Below, in pieces: positions 8,695 to 17,662 of a stretch of 45,635 nucleotides of DNA. Position 1 is the stretch's first letter, and every line of letters starts with the position of its first letter. The position numbers and the translations under genes are program-made. The notes beneath the pieces are model-generated. The model saw only the letters and a list, made by a program, of their open reading frames with translations. It had not been told where the DNA came from and did not search any database. The stretch covers positions 1 through 45,635 of the forward strand of contig JADFOJ010000020.1 of NCBI GenBank assembly GCA_022562915.1, in the 5' to 3' direction. The DNA is from Planctomycetota bacterium. GTDB lineage: Bacteria; Planctomycetota; Phycisphaerae; Phycisphaerales; SM1A02.

Positions 8695-9897
8695 TCAGGG
8701 CATGAGGCCTGGCGCCTGGAGCCCCGGGTACACGGACTGCACCCAGTCGAACGCCGGTCGACAGAGGATCACGACCAGGGTTACCAACGCAAGGTGCGGT
8801 CCATACGGTAACTCCCGCCGCTCTCGCTTGAACAACGACGAGATTCCCATCGACACAACAACCCACGACAGGCCAGAAAACGGCGCCAGCAGGGAGATCC
8901 AGATCGGATCGACCCAGCCCAGCACGGCGCCGACGGCGCCCATGAGGTGGACGTCACCGAGGCCCATCGCCTCCCGTCCGAAGCCCAGCGTCCCCAGGAT
9001 CCGGATGGCCCACACGAGGCCGGCACCGGAGAGGTAACCGAGAATCGATCCGCCCAGCGCCTGGATGATCACGGGCGGCGCCGCTGCCGGAAGTCCGGCG
9101 CCGAGAAAATGGCCCGCGACGAGCCCGGCAAGAACCGGCAGCAGGAAGAGAATCTCGACGCCCATCTCTCGCCGCGCATGCGGATAGTCGCCGAGGACCT
9201 GATCGTCCGGGACGTACTCCGCGTAGTCGGCGAAGCTGTATCGCATGACGCCCCGCACGAGAAGACCCCAGGCGATCAGCACGCCCACCATCCCCATCGC
9301 CCCAATGCAGAACCAGTGCCAGTCGGTGGTCTGGATCGGCCAATGCCCCCTGGCGCGGTACGCGGACGGCAGAGCCGCCTGGATCGGCCAGGCGACGAAC
9401 GCCACCACGGTCAGCACGCGGGGAATGCCGATCGGGATAATGAACTGCCGGGCATCGATCACGGTCATCGCCGTGAGACCCGCCAGCAGGAACACCACCA
9501 GCAGGAACGCGGGCAGCGCTCGCAGTACCCCGTTGTAGTACCACCAGTCGCCACCGATGTGCCCCCACCAGTCCACGGTCGGCTTCACCATGAACAACGC
9601 GGCGTAAAGCACCAGGAACAGGACCGCCATGAACGCCTCAATGAGCATGTACTGGGGGCTGATCGGCGCCTTGCAGGTGCGGCAACGGGCCCGGACGTAC
9701 ATCCAGCCCACGATCGGGAGGTTCTCGTACCACGCCAGCCGGACGCCGCAGATCGGACAGCGGCTGGCGGGCGAGATGACGCTCATCCCCGCGGGCAGCC
9801 GATAGATCACCACGTTGATGAAGCTGCCGACGATCGCGCCGAACGCGAAGACGAACACTGCCGTGGGAATGTGCTGGTAGTAGTGCCAGGGCTGCAT
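8695..9897 (-). CDS. Prepilin peptidase (type IV leader peptidase, A24)
   Basis: This membrane aspartic protease trims and often methylates type IV prepilins or type II secretion pseudopilins. The ATG at 9897 overlaps the xseB stop (TGATG), giving 400 residues. The N-terminal block GAIVGSFINVVIYRLP is followed by two CxxC pairs (C47/C50 and C72/C75, in CPICG and CRTCK) that form the cytoplasmic zinc loop. The catalytic aspartates are in VIDARQFIIP and GLGDVHLMG. It is longer than the usual 230-290 residues because of an extra central region between the first helix pair and the GxGD helix. No pilin genes lie nearby. Confidence 0.9.
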   Translation of the reverse strand: MQPWHYYQHIPTAVFVFAFGAIVGSFINVVIYRLPAGMSVISPASRCPICGVRLAWYENLPIVGWMYVRARCRTCKAPISPQYMLIEAFMAVLFLVLYAALFMVKPTVDWWGHIGGDWWYYNGVLRALPAFLLVVFLLAGLTAMTVIDARQFIIPIGIPRVLTVVAFVAWPIQAALPSAYRARGHWPIQTTDWHWFCIGAMGMVGVLIAWGLLVRGVMRYSFADYAEYVPDDQVLGDYPHARREMGVEILFLLPVLAGLVAGHFLGAGLPAAAPPVIIQALGGSILGYLSGAGLVWAIRILGTLGFGREAMGLGDVHLMGAVGAVLGWVDPIWISLLAPFSGLSWVVVSMGISSLFKRERRELPYGPHLALVTLVVILCRPAFDWVQSVYPGLQAPGLMP

Positions 9898-10124
9898 CAG
9901 TCTTCGGACCCGTCCGCCGTGAGCTGCTCGATCTGCTGCTCGGCGGTGTCGAGGATCGCGCGGCACCGCGTGAGTAGCGCCGCCCCCCGCCGGTACTCGG
10001 CGAGGCTCTCCTCCAGACCGATCTCACCCCGCTCGATCCGCTCTATCAGCGCTTCGAGTTCGGCGAGAGCCTGCTCGTAGGTCATCGATTCCTCGGCAGC
10101 TTCGGCTTTCGACGGCTTCGCCAT
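9897..10124 (-). CDS. xseB: Exodeoxyribonuclease VII small subunit
   Basis: The 75-residue product matches XseB in size and pattern: YEQALAELEALIERIE followed by GEIGLEESLAEYRRGAALL, a helical hairpin that binds the XseA C-terminus. An acidic tail closes it. It lies 10 bases downstream of xseA on the same strand, and its stop overlaps the prepilin peptidase start. Confidence 0.94.
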   Translation of the reverse strand: MAKPSKAEAAEESMTYEQALAELEALIERIERGEIGLEESLAEYRRGAALLTRCRAILDTAEQQIEQLTADGSED

Positions 10125-10134
10125 GTTCCGGACT

Positions 10135-11391
10135 CTACCGATCGGCGCCGAAGAGGTCCATCTGGTCCGTTTTCCCTCGCGCCGGCGTTCCCGCCGGCTG
10201 CCCGGCCCTGCCCACGACCGAATCGATCGAGCCGTCGGCGACGTGCGTCACGATCGCATCGCCGTCGCGGACGTCGCCCACGGACGAGACCAGCCCGCCG
10301 GCCGCCGTGGTCGTGTACGAGTAGCCCCGCTTGAGCACGCGTCGCGGATTGACGGCCTCGAGCTGGCGGCCCAGTGCCTCGGCCCGATCGCGCCGCCGCC
10401 GGGCGTGGACCGTCGTCGCCCGGCCGAGCCGGCCGGCCGCCCCCGCCAGAGTCTCGCGGGCGCGCTGCACCAGGGCGCCGGGGTCTCGCAGCAGGGCGCT
10501 GCGGGCCGCGGTGTCGAGCCGCTGACGGTGTCGCTCCAGATGCCGCTTCACGAGCAGTCGCAGTCGCTGATCAAGGTGATCCAGTTGACCCGTGAGCTCG
10601 TCGGCGGACGGAATGAGCAGCATGACGGCCTGGGTGGGCGTGGCTGCGCGGGCGTCCGCGACGAGTTCGATCACCGACGTGTCCGACTCGTGGCCGATCG
10701 CGGCCATCAGCGGCAGCCGGCAGGTGAACACCGCATCCGCCACGACACGCTCGTTGAACGCCCACAGGTCCTCCGCCGAGCCGCCGCCGCGGGTGACGAG
10801 GATCGCGTCGATCGCCAGCCGCGCCGCGTCGCGGTCGATCCGGCGGATTGCCGCGGCGACCTGCTCGGCGGCGCCGTCACCCTGGACCCTGACGTCCAGG
10901 ACGACCAGCCCCACCGCCCGGCACCGCTGGGCCGCCGTGGCGATGACGTCCTGCACCGCCGCCCCGCTGCCGGAGGTGATCACGGCGATCCGTCGCGGAA
11001 AGACGGGCAGCGGCTTCTTACGGTCTTCGTCGAAGTACCCGAGGCGGCGAAGCTCCTCGCACATCGCGCGGAACTTCAGTTCCAGCGCTCCCTCGCCCAC
11101 CGGCTCCAGCCGGCTGACGTAGAATTGGGTCCGCCCCTGCGGCCCGTAATAGCTGACGTGCCCGGTGGCGACGACCTCGGTACCCTCTTCCGGCACGAAT
11201 CCGAAGGTGCGTGCCGCCGACACCCAGGCGACGCAGCCCAGCACGGACTGGTCGTCCTTGAGCGAAAAATACCAGTGCTTGCGAGTGCTCAGATTGCTCA
11301 CCTCGCCGATCACCCGCAGCGGCGAGGGCACGTGCAGCTCGAGCGTCGTCCGGATGAGCCGGGTCACCTCGGAGACCGTCAACTGTTCCAT
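10135..11391 (-). CDS. xseA: Exodeoxyribonuclease VII large subunit
   Basis: XseA degrades single-stranded DNA from either end and works with XseB. The protein begins with an OB-fold DNA-binding domain (VIGEVSNLSTRKHWYFSLKDD) and continues with the nuclease core: FPRRIAVITSGSGAAVQDV, TRGGGSAEDLWAFNE, AIGHESD and ADARAATPTQAV. A long helical C-terminal region interacts with XseB. The start at 11391 (418 residues) fits the family N-terminus; an in-frame ATG 24 bases upstream (11415) is possible. The gene is divergent from recG, with about 35 bases between starts. Confidence 0.94.
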   Translation of the reverse strand: MEQLTVSEVTRLIRTTLELHVPSPLRVIGEVSNLSTRKHWYFSLKDDQSVLGCVAWVSAARTFGFVPEEGTEVVATGHVSYYGPQGRTQFYVSRLEPVGEGALELKFRAMCEELRRLGYFDEDRKKPLPVFPRRIAVITSGSGAAVQDVIATAAQRCRAVGLVVLDVRVQGDGAAEQVAAAIRRIDRDAARLAIDAILVTRGGGSAEDLWAFNERVVADAVFTCRLPLMAAIGHESDTSVIELVADARAATPTQAVMLLIPSADELTGQLDHLDQRLRLLVKRHLERHRQRLDTAARSALLRDPGALVQRARETLAGAAGRLGRATTVHARRRRDRAEALGRQLEAVNPRRVLKRGYSYTTTAAGGLVSSVGDVRDGDAIVTHVADGSIDSVVGRAGQPAGTPARGKTDQMDLFGADR

Positions 11392-11426
11392 GCCATCCAC
11401 GCCGTCCATGCCCATGGCCCGATGAT

Positions 11427-13547
<2,121 letters not shown>

Positions 13548-13578
13548 ACAGTCGGACACGACATGTCCCCTCGAGAAT

Positions 13579-13598
13579 GAGAGGGACGGACCCCTCTC
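13579..13598. repeat. Palindromic repeat, copy 1 (GGGACGGACCC core)
   Basis: A 7-base perfect stem GAGAGGG/CCCTCTC encloses the loop ACGGAC. It lies between the convergent ends of recG and the GT2 gene, where it could also act as a bidirectional terminator. Two further copies with the same ACGGA loop are at 14402 and 15217. Confidence 0.7.
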
Positions 13599-13610
13599 TT
13601 GCAGTGTGTT

Positions 13611-14390
13611 CTATCGGCCCAGCAGCTTCATCACGCGATAGGCCAGCACGATTTTCTCGGTGTGCAGGCGGCGCACGAGGCGCCGACCGCGGCCCGGGGG
13701 TGTATAGCGGTGCGCGACAGCCAGGTCTTCATCGTACTGCCGGCGGTCGAAGTTGCCCGACTTGCTTGTGGGGTAGAGTCGGAAACGAGCGAGCGGCCGG
13801 TCGAGGACGATCGGGTCGCTCAGCCGGCCGAGGCGCAGCCACAGGTCGTAGTCCATCGCCCAGTGGAGCGTGCGGTCAAGCGCTCCGACCTGCTCGAAGG
13901 CCGATCGCCGCCAGAAGGTCGCAGGCTGGCAGATGAAATTCTCTCGCAGGAGACGGTCGTACGTGTAGCGAGCCTGTCGCCGCTCCTTGTACCGGCGGAT
14001 GGCGCGACGGATCTCGCAGCCCTCTGCATCCACGATAATGCATGAGCCGCTGAGCCAGATCTTCTCCCGCTCGGTGTCGAACGCGCGGGCGACCGCCTCG
14101 AGCGTGCCCGGCTCGTAGAGGTCGTCGCTGTTGAGCCAGGCCACGATCTCGCCGCTCCCGCGCGACAGACCCTGGTTGATCGCGTCGGCCTGTCCGTGGT
14201 CGGGCCGGCTCGTCCAGGTGAGGCGCGGGTCGTCCATCGACTCGAGGATCTGAAGGGTGCCGTCGGTGGATCCGCCGTCAACCACGGTCATTTCCAGCTC
14301 GAAATCGCCCTGCTGATCGATGACGCTCCTGAGCGATCGTGCGAGAAACCTCGCGTGGTTGAAGGACGGCATGACGACACTGATCTTCAT
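13611..14390 (-). CDS. Glycosyltransferase family 2
   Basis: The 259-residue GT-A enzyme shows the GT2 start SVVMPSFNHARFL, the nucleotide-binding VVDGGSTDGT, and the metal-binding DXD equivalent in AWLNSDDLY. The acceptor-side W.MDYDLWLRL (about 195) is typical of cell-surface polysaccharide glycosyltransferases. There is no membrane helix, so it acts at the cytoplasmic face. It stands alone, flanked by palindromic repeats and broken genes, but lies 2 kb from the envelope-polymer locus on the same strand. Donor and acceptor cannot be deduced. Confidence 0.9.
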   Translation of the reverse strand: MKISVVMPSFNHARFLARSLRSVIDQQGDFELEMTVVDGGSTDGTLQILESMDDPRLTWTSRPDHGQADAINQGLSRGSGEIVAWLNSDDLYEPGTLEAVARAFDTEREKIWLSGSCIIVDAEGCEIRRAIRRYKERRQARYTYDRLLRENFICQPATFWRRSAFEQVGALDRTLHWAMDYDLWLRLGRLSDPIVLDRPLARFRLYPTSKSGNFDRRQYDEDLAVAHRYTPPGRGRRLVRRLHTEKIVLAYRVMKLLGR

Positions 14391-14401
14391 GGCGCCGGGA
14401 A

Positions 14402-14422
14402 GAAAGGGGACGGACCCCTTTC
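14402..14422. repeat. Palindromic repeat, copy 2
   Basis: A perfect 8-base stem GAAAGGGG/CCCCTTTC encloses the loop ACGGA. It fills almost the whole gap between the 3' end of the barrel gene and the start of the GT2 gene. It belongs to the family at 13579 and 15217. Confidence 0.75.
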
Positions 14423-14425
14423 ATC

Positions 14426-15124
14426 CTAGAAGTAGAAGCGGAAACCGAGTTCCCAGTCAACGGTGGAGACGTCGACCCCGAGGCCTGACAACTCCACATC
14501 CTCCAGCGACCAGAATCGCGCGCCGGTGAAGACCATTCAATGCGAGTTGATGTGATATTTCACACCGCCGAGCACCTGCCAGGCGAAGACCGTGTCGTGG
14601 TCGCTGGCCCTGCCCAGACCAGGAATGCGGATCTCGAAATCAGCGATGGCAACTCCGAGTCCGACGCCGCTGTAGAGCCCGAAGCCGGAGTCACCGAATT
14701 GCATCTCGCCGATGAAGTTGACCATGAGCGAGTGCGTGGTCACATCGCCGGACAAGGATGCATTCCCTACCGGCGTTCGGAACGTGTCCATGTCGAAGCC
14801 GCGGAAGGCGTACTCGAGCTCTATCGAAAGTCCCAGGTCCATTGGTACACCCGGTGGCAACAGGGTGACGCCGCCTGCCACACGCGCGCCGGCACCGGTC
14901 GAGAAGTCGATGGACAGGTCCGACGTCAACGATGGAGCGAGCGCCGCATCGATGCTCCCGCCGGATTCGTCGCTGAGATCCCCGTCATCGGGGAAGACCA
15001 ACAGCCCCGAAGCCGAAACGTACCATCCCCCACCCAGCGCATCATCCTGGGCGTGAGCAGTACCGACAACCAACGATGCCAAAGCGACGGCAAGCGACAG
15101 TGATCCGCCAGGTAGACGCGTCAT
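14426..15124 (-). pseudogene. Outer-membrane beta-barrel protein interrupted by in-frame TGA
   Basis: The gene starts at an ATG preceded by GGAGG and encodes a signal peptide ending in AHAQ. About 165 residues of alternating beta-barrel sequence follow (for example SIELEYAFRGFD, LYSGVGLGVAIAD and VFAWQVLGGVKYHI). Translation stops at a TGA (14539-14537). The same frame then continues without a break for 36 codons, starting MVFTGARFW and ending ELGFRFYF before a true TAG. An aromatic C-terminal residue of that kind is the BamA recognition signature of barrel proteins. The intact product would be about 232 residues, similar to OmpW/OmpA-type barrels. The TGA removes the closing strands, so the gene is either inactivated by one nonsense change (for example TGG to TGA) or carries a base error. 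No selenocysteine context is seen. Confidence 0.7.
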
Positions 15125-15216
15125 GAACGATCCTCCGTTGTGCCGGTATCCCCTGTGACCGTCGCCCGGCTCCACCACCGAGCTTCTCCGGCCGGAGTAT
15201 AACGACCCCCGGAAGA

Positions 15217-15234
15217 AAGGGGACGGACCCCCTT
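15217..15234. repeat. Palindromic repeat, copy 3
   Basis: AAGGGG/CCCCTT encloses the loop ACGGAC, with the left flank GGAAGA also shared with copy 2. It overlaps the TAA stop of the remnant gene at 15233-15639, so it sits exactly at a 3' end. Confidence 0.7.
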
Positions 15235-15639
15235 AATCCCACCCGGCCAGGACCGCCAGGAGATCGGTGATGCCCACGATGCCGTCCCGGTCGAGGTCGG
15301 CCGCGCGCCGGCGTGGCTTACTGTCCCTGCCGCGATCGGCACCAACGCGTCGCCGCGCCCGAGACAAGCCGGCAAGAGGCTCACCAGCCGGGGACTCCCC
15401 ACCGCAGTGCGACTGTGCACCCGGACGCCGACCGGTTCGAAGTAGGTGCGAAGGTCGTGCGCGCGGTTGGGCGCCTGCAGCCCCCGCCCGTCATCGCTCG
15501 CGTGGTACTCACCCTCGGCGAGCCCGCGCCGGACCTCGCCCCACCAGTTGACGATCGCGCCGGCGGAGTGCGGGGACGCGGGGACGGCCTTGACTGGACA
15601 GGCGAGGCACGTGGCAACGACAGCCGCGGTGAAGTTCAT
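15233..15639 (-). pseudogene. Internally deleted secreted protein with dockerin-like tail
   Basis: An ATG with a good AGGAG site begins a signal-peptide-like segment (FTAAVVATCLACPVKAVPA). A planctomycete secreted-protein N-terminal domain follows, with WWGEVRRGLAEGEYHAS, GLQAPNRAHDLRTYFEP and TVSHAGAR. After about 112 codons the homology jumps to another reading frame, which encodes DLDRDGIVGITDLLAVLAGWD and a TAA stop. That segment is the dockerin-like C-terminal tail of such proteins. The large middle part, normally repeat-bearing, is missing and the two ends are out of frame. This is a gene remnant made by an internal deletion, or an assembly collapse across repeats. A similar case lies at 33988-34681. 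Confidence 0.65.
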
Positions 15640-15840
15640 CGGGGGGTCTCCTGCCCCCACCGGCGAGAAGAGGACCCGATCAGCCGCCCACGTGCCGGCA
15701 ACTCGTGGATTTCTCCATGATGCGGTCGAGTTCCATGTCCAGCCCTTCATGCGGATGCGGCGAGAAAGGGGGAGTCCGATGACCGAGCGGGCCTTTCCGC
15801 TTAGTCAGACCGCGAAGCACATGCGAGGGATGAAGCCGCT

Positions 15841-15960
15841 TTGGGGACCCCGGTGTGCAAGCGGTGCCAGTTCGACCTGACGGGAAACATGTCGGGCGTC
15901 TTCCCGGAATGCGGCACGGTCGTGCCGTCGCCGGTGCCCGCCGAGTTCAGACCTTGGGCG
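15841..15960 (+). pseudogene. Zinc-ribbon gene fragment
   Basis: The plus strand encodes VCKRCQFDLTGNMSGVFPECG. This resembles the CxxC.YDLTGN.SGVCPECG zinc ribbon that begins many planctomycete membrane proteins. The first cysteine of the second pair is Phe (TTC for TGC), and there is no clear ATG or ribosome site in this frame. Coding character is lost after about 40 codons, just before the tandem repeat. A decayed fragment is the simplest reading. Confidence 0.4.
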
Positions 15961-15979
15961 CCGGTACGTGTGGTCAACG

Positions 15980-16039
15980 CCCCCGGCGCGTCCGCGGGTC
16001 CCCCGGCGCGTCCGGGGGTCCCCCGGCGCTTCCGGGGGC
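15980..16039. repeat. Three tandem 20-base GC-rich repeats
   Basis: Units at 15980-15999, 16000-16019 and 16020-16039 differ at only one to three positions. Each is nearly self-complementary (CCCCCGG...CCGGGGG). They may form hairpins. There are no spacers, so this is not a CRISPR. Confidence 0.75.
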
Positions 16040-16156
16040 CCCGCGAGGGCTGGGAAAGTCGTCACAACCGATACACGTCGATTCTTCGGCGTGCGGTTCC
16101 TCCGGCCGGAGTCGCAACGGTGCCTTGCCGCATCGTACGGTGTCCGGGAGGCCTGC

Positions 16157-16393
16157 ATGCGCAAGAACGCCGCCATGGACGAGTCGTCATCCGAGAAGAG
16201 GACCGGGCTGATCATCGTGTTTCTGATCACCGTCGCGATCGCCGGGGCGTGGTACGTCGTGCAGCGCACCGGGGCCGTCGAAGCCATCGACGAGACGGTG
16301 GATGTCTTCGTGCCGGACGCGGCCGGGATGGATCGCCGCACGAGTTACATCGACAGGGCCCGCGAACTGACCGACGCGCTCAACTCGCGATAG
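16157..16393 (+). CDS. Small single-span membrane protein
   Basis: A GGGAGG ribosome site lies 6 bases before the ATG of this 78-residue frame. The protein has a charged N-terminus, one membrane helix (about 22-38, GLIIVFLITVAIAGAWYVV) and a short acidic outer segment ending in RARELTDALNSR. No family was recognised. It is convergent with the nucleotidyltransferase gene. Confidence rests on the helix, the ribosome site and the change from degraded to protein-like sequence. Confidence 0.55.
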   Translation: MRKNAAMDESSSEKRTGLIIVFLITVAIAGAWYVVQRTGAVEAIDETVDVFVPDAAGMDRRTSYIDRARELTDALNSR

Positions 16394-16435
16394 TCGCGCG
16401 ACTGGAGCCGGCGCGGTTCGTTGACTACTCGTTGA

Positions 16436-17662
16436 CTACTCGTCGCCCTCGTCGACGACCCGCTGACGGACCCGCACCAGGCACTGCCCGCTGTCGGACG
16501 CGACGAGCCGAAGCTCCAGCGAGTGGGGGCCGGCAGGCACCTCGATCTTGATCCGATCGCGCTTGGCCACGGTCCACGTGGCATGATGCCAGGTATTCGA
16601 GGGCTTGCCCGTTTCCTTGAACCAGCCCACCCGCTCGCCATCGAGAAGTATCTCCAGTACATAGGGCACCGCGGCCTCGGTGCCCTCGGAGAGCAGGATC
16701 CGCGAGTCGACGCGGATCGTACCGCCCCCGACCACCTGCATCCGCACGATCTGCCCCGACCTGACCAGGCCCCAGTTCTGCACGCGCTCGCCGTCGAGAA
16801 GCGTGACCCGCTCGGCGTTGTCCAGGTCCACCGTCTCCCACACCGACTCCACGGGCGAGACCCACGCGCGGAAGCCCGTCAGCAGGAAGAGCAGACCGAT
16901 CGTGATCGCCGCGGCCGCGCGCGCAAGCCGCCACCGCCGCCGTCTCATCCGGGTGGCACGCTGGATGAGGGGCCACACTTCCTTGCGAACCCTGTCGAGG
17001 TCGTAGGGAAAGTCGATCTCGCCCCAGGGCAGGCCGGCCACCTCGACGGCCCGTACCTCGCGCTCCTGGACGAGTTCCGCCACCGCCGAACCGAGCCACC
17101 GGTTCTCTCCGCCGTCGGCGACGATCCGGTCGGCTTTCCGGAAGAGCGCACCCGCCGTGTCGTGTGTGAGCTTGAGGATCCCGACGTTCTCGCCCGTCAC
17201 ATCGCCGGCCGGCAAGTCCTTGCTCATGGCGACGATGCGCCCGTTGACCACGTTGACCTTCATGTGCTCGCGGCCGTCACCCGAACCGGAGTCGTAGGCG
17301 ATCGCATCGCCCTTGACGGCGAGCAGGCGGTCGAGGATCTCCGGGTGGAAGATCGTGTCGCAGTTCAGGATGACCAGCGGCCCGCGAGCCCACTCGCGGG
17401 CGAGCCAGAACGAGTACAGGCTGTTCGTCGAGTTCCAACGCGGGTTGAGGATGTACTCGGCGCGGATCCCGACGACGCCCTTGATCTCGTCGGCGCAGTA
17501 GCCGAGCACCATGCCGACCGGTCCGACACCGGCGTCGGCCAGCGTTCCGAGCTGGTGCTCGATGAGCGGCCGGCGACCGACCTCGAGCAGGCACTTCGGA
17601 ACGTCGGCGGTATGGCTGCCCAGTCGGCTCCCGCGACCCGCGGCGAGGATCAGCGCCTGCAT
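16436..17662 (-). CDS. LicC-like nucleotidyltransferase fused to membrane anchor and outer domain
   Basis: Residues 1-235 form a nucleotidyltransferase: LILAAGRGSRLG (pyrophosphorylase loop), CDT (101-103), and WNSTNSLYSFWLAR (76-89), a hallmark of phosphocholine or aminoethylphosphonate cytidylyltransferases such as LicC. The usual closing motif WGEIDFPYDL (213-222) is also present. A basic stretch (RMRRRRWRLAR) and one membrane helix (about 247-264) follow. The rest is a 140-residue, probably extracytoplasmic beta-rich domain (LEILLDGERVGWFKE). Typical LicC is soluble and about 230 residues, so the anchor and outer domain are extra. The ATG overlaps the ABC stop as TGATG. It probably activates a small head group for an envelope polymer; the nucleotide and head group are inferred only. 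Confidence 0.82.
   Translation of the reverse strand: MQALILAAGRGSRLGSHTADVPKCLLEVGRRPLIEHQLGTLADAGVGPVGMVLGYCADEIKGVVGIRAEYILNPRWNSTNSLYSFWLAREWARGPLVILNCDTIFHPEILDRLLAVKGDAIAYDSGSGDGREHMKVNVVNGRIVAMSKDLPAGDVTGENVGILKLTHDTAGALFRKADRIVADGGENRWLGSAVAELVQEREVRAVEVAGLPWGEIDFPYDLDRVRKEVWPLIQRATRMRRRRWRLARAAAAITIGLLFLLTGFRAWVSPVESVWETVDLDNAERVTLLDGERVQNWGLVRSGQIVRMQVVGGGTIRVDSRILLSEGTEAAVPYVLEILLDGERVGWFKETGKPSNTWHHATWTVAKRDRIKIEVPAGPHSLELRLVASDSGQCLVRVRQRVVDEGDE

Larger units (their letters stand above)
15640..16156. other. Gene-poor stretch with degraded sequence
   Basis: No intact gene is supported here. Visible are the leader of the remnant at 15639, a zinc-ribbon gene fragment at 15841 and a GC-rich tandem repeat at 15980. 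The remainder shows open frames without recognisable protein character. Confidence 0.55.

Noticed and set aside
14537..14539. The barrel-gene TGA as a second selenocysteine codon
   Set aside because: No cysteine or redox motif is nearby, no GGU-loop hairpin follows at the right distance, and barrel proteins have no Sec homologues. A nonsense change or base error is simpler.
15980..16039. CRISPR array
   Set aside because: The units abut directly with no spacers, and there are no cas genes.
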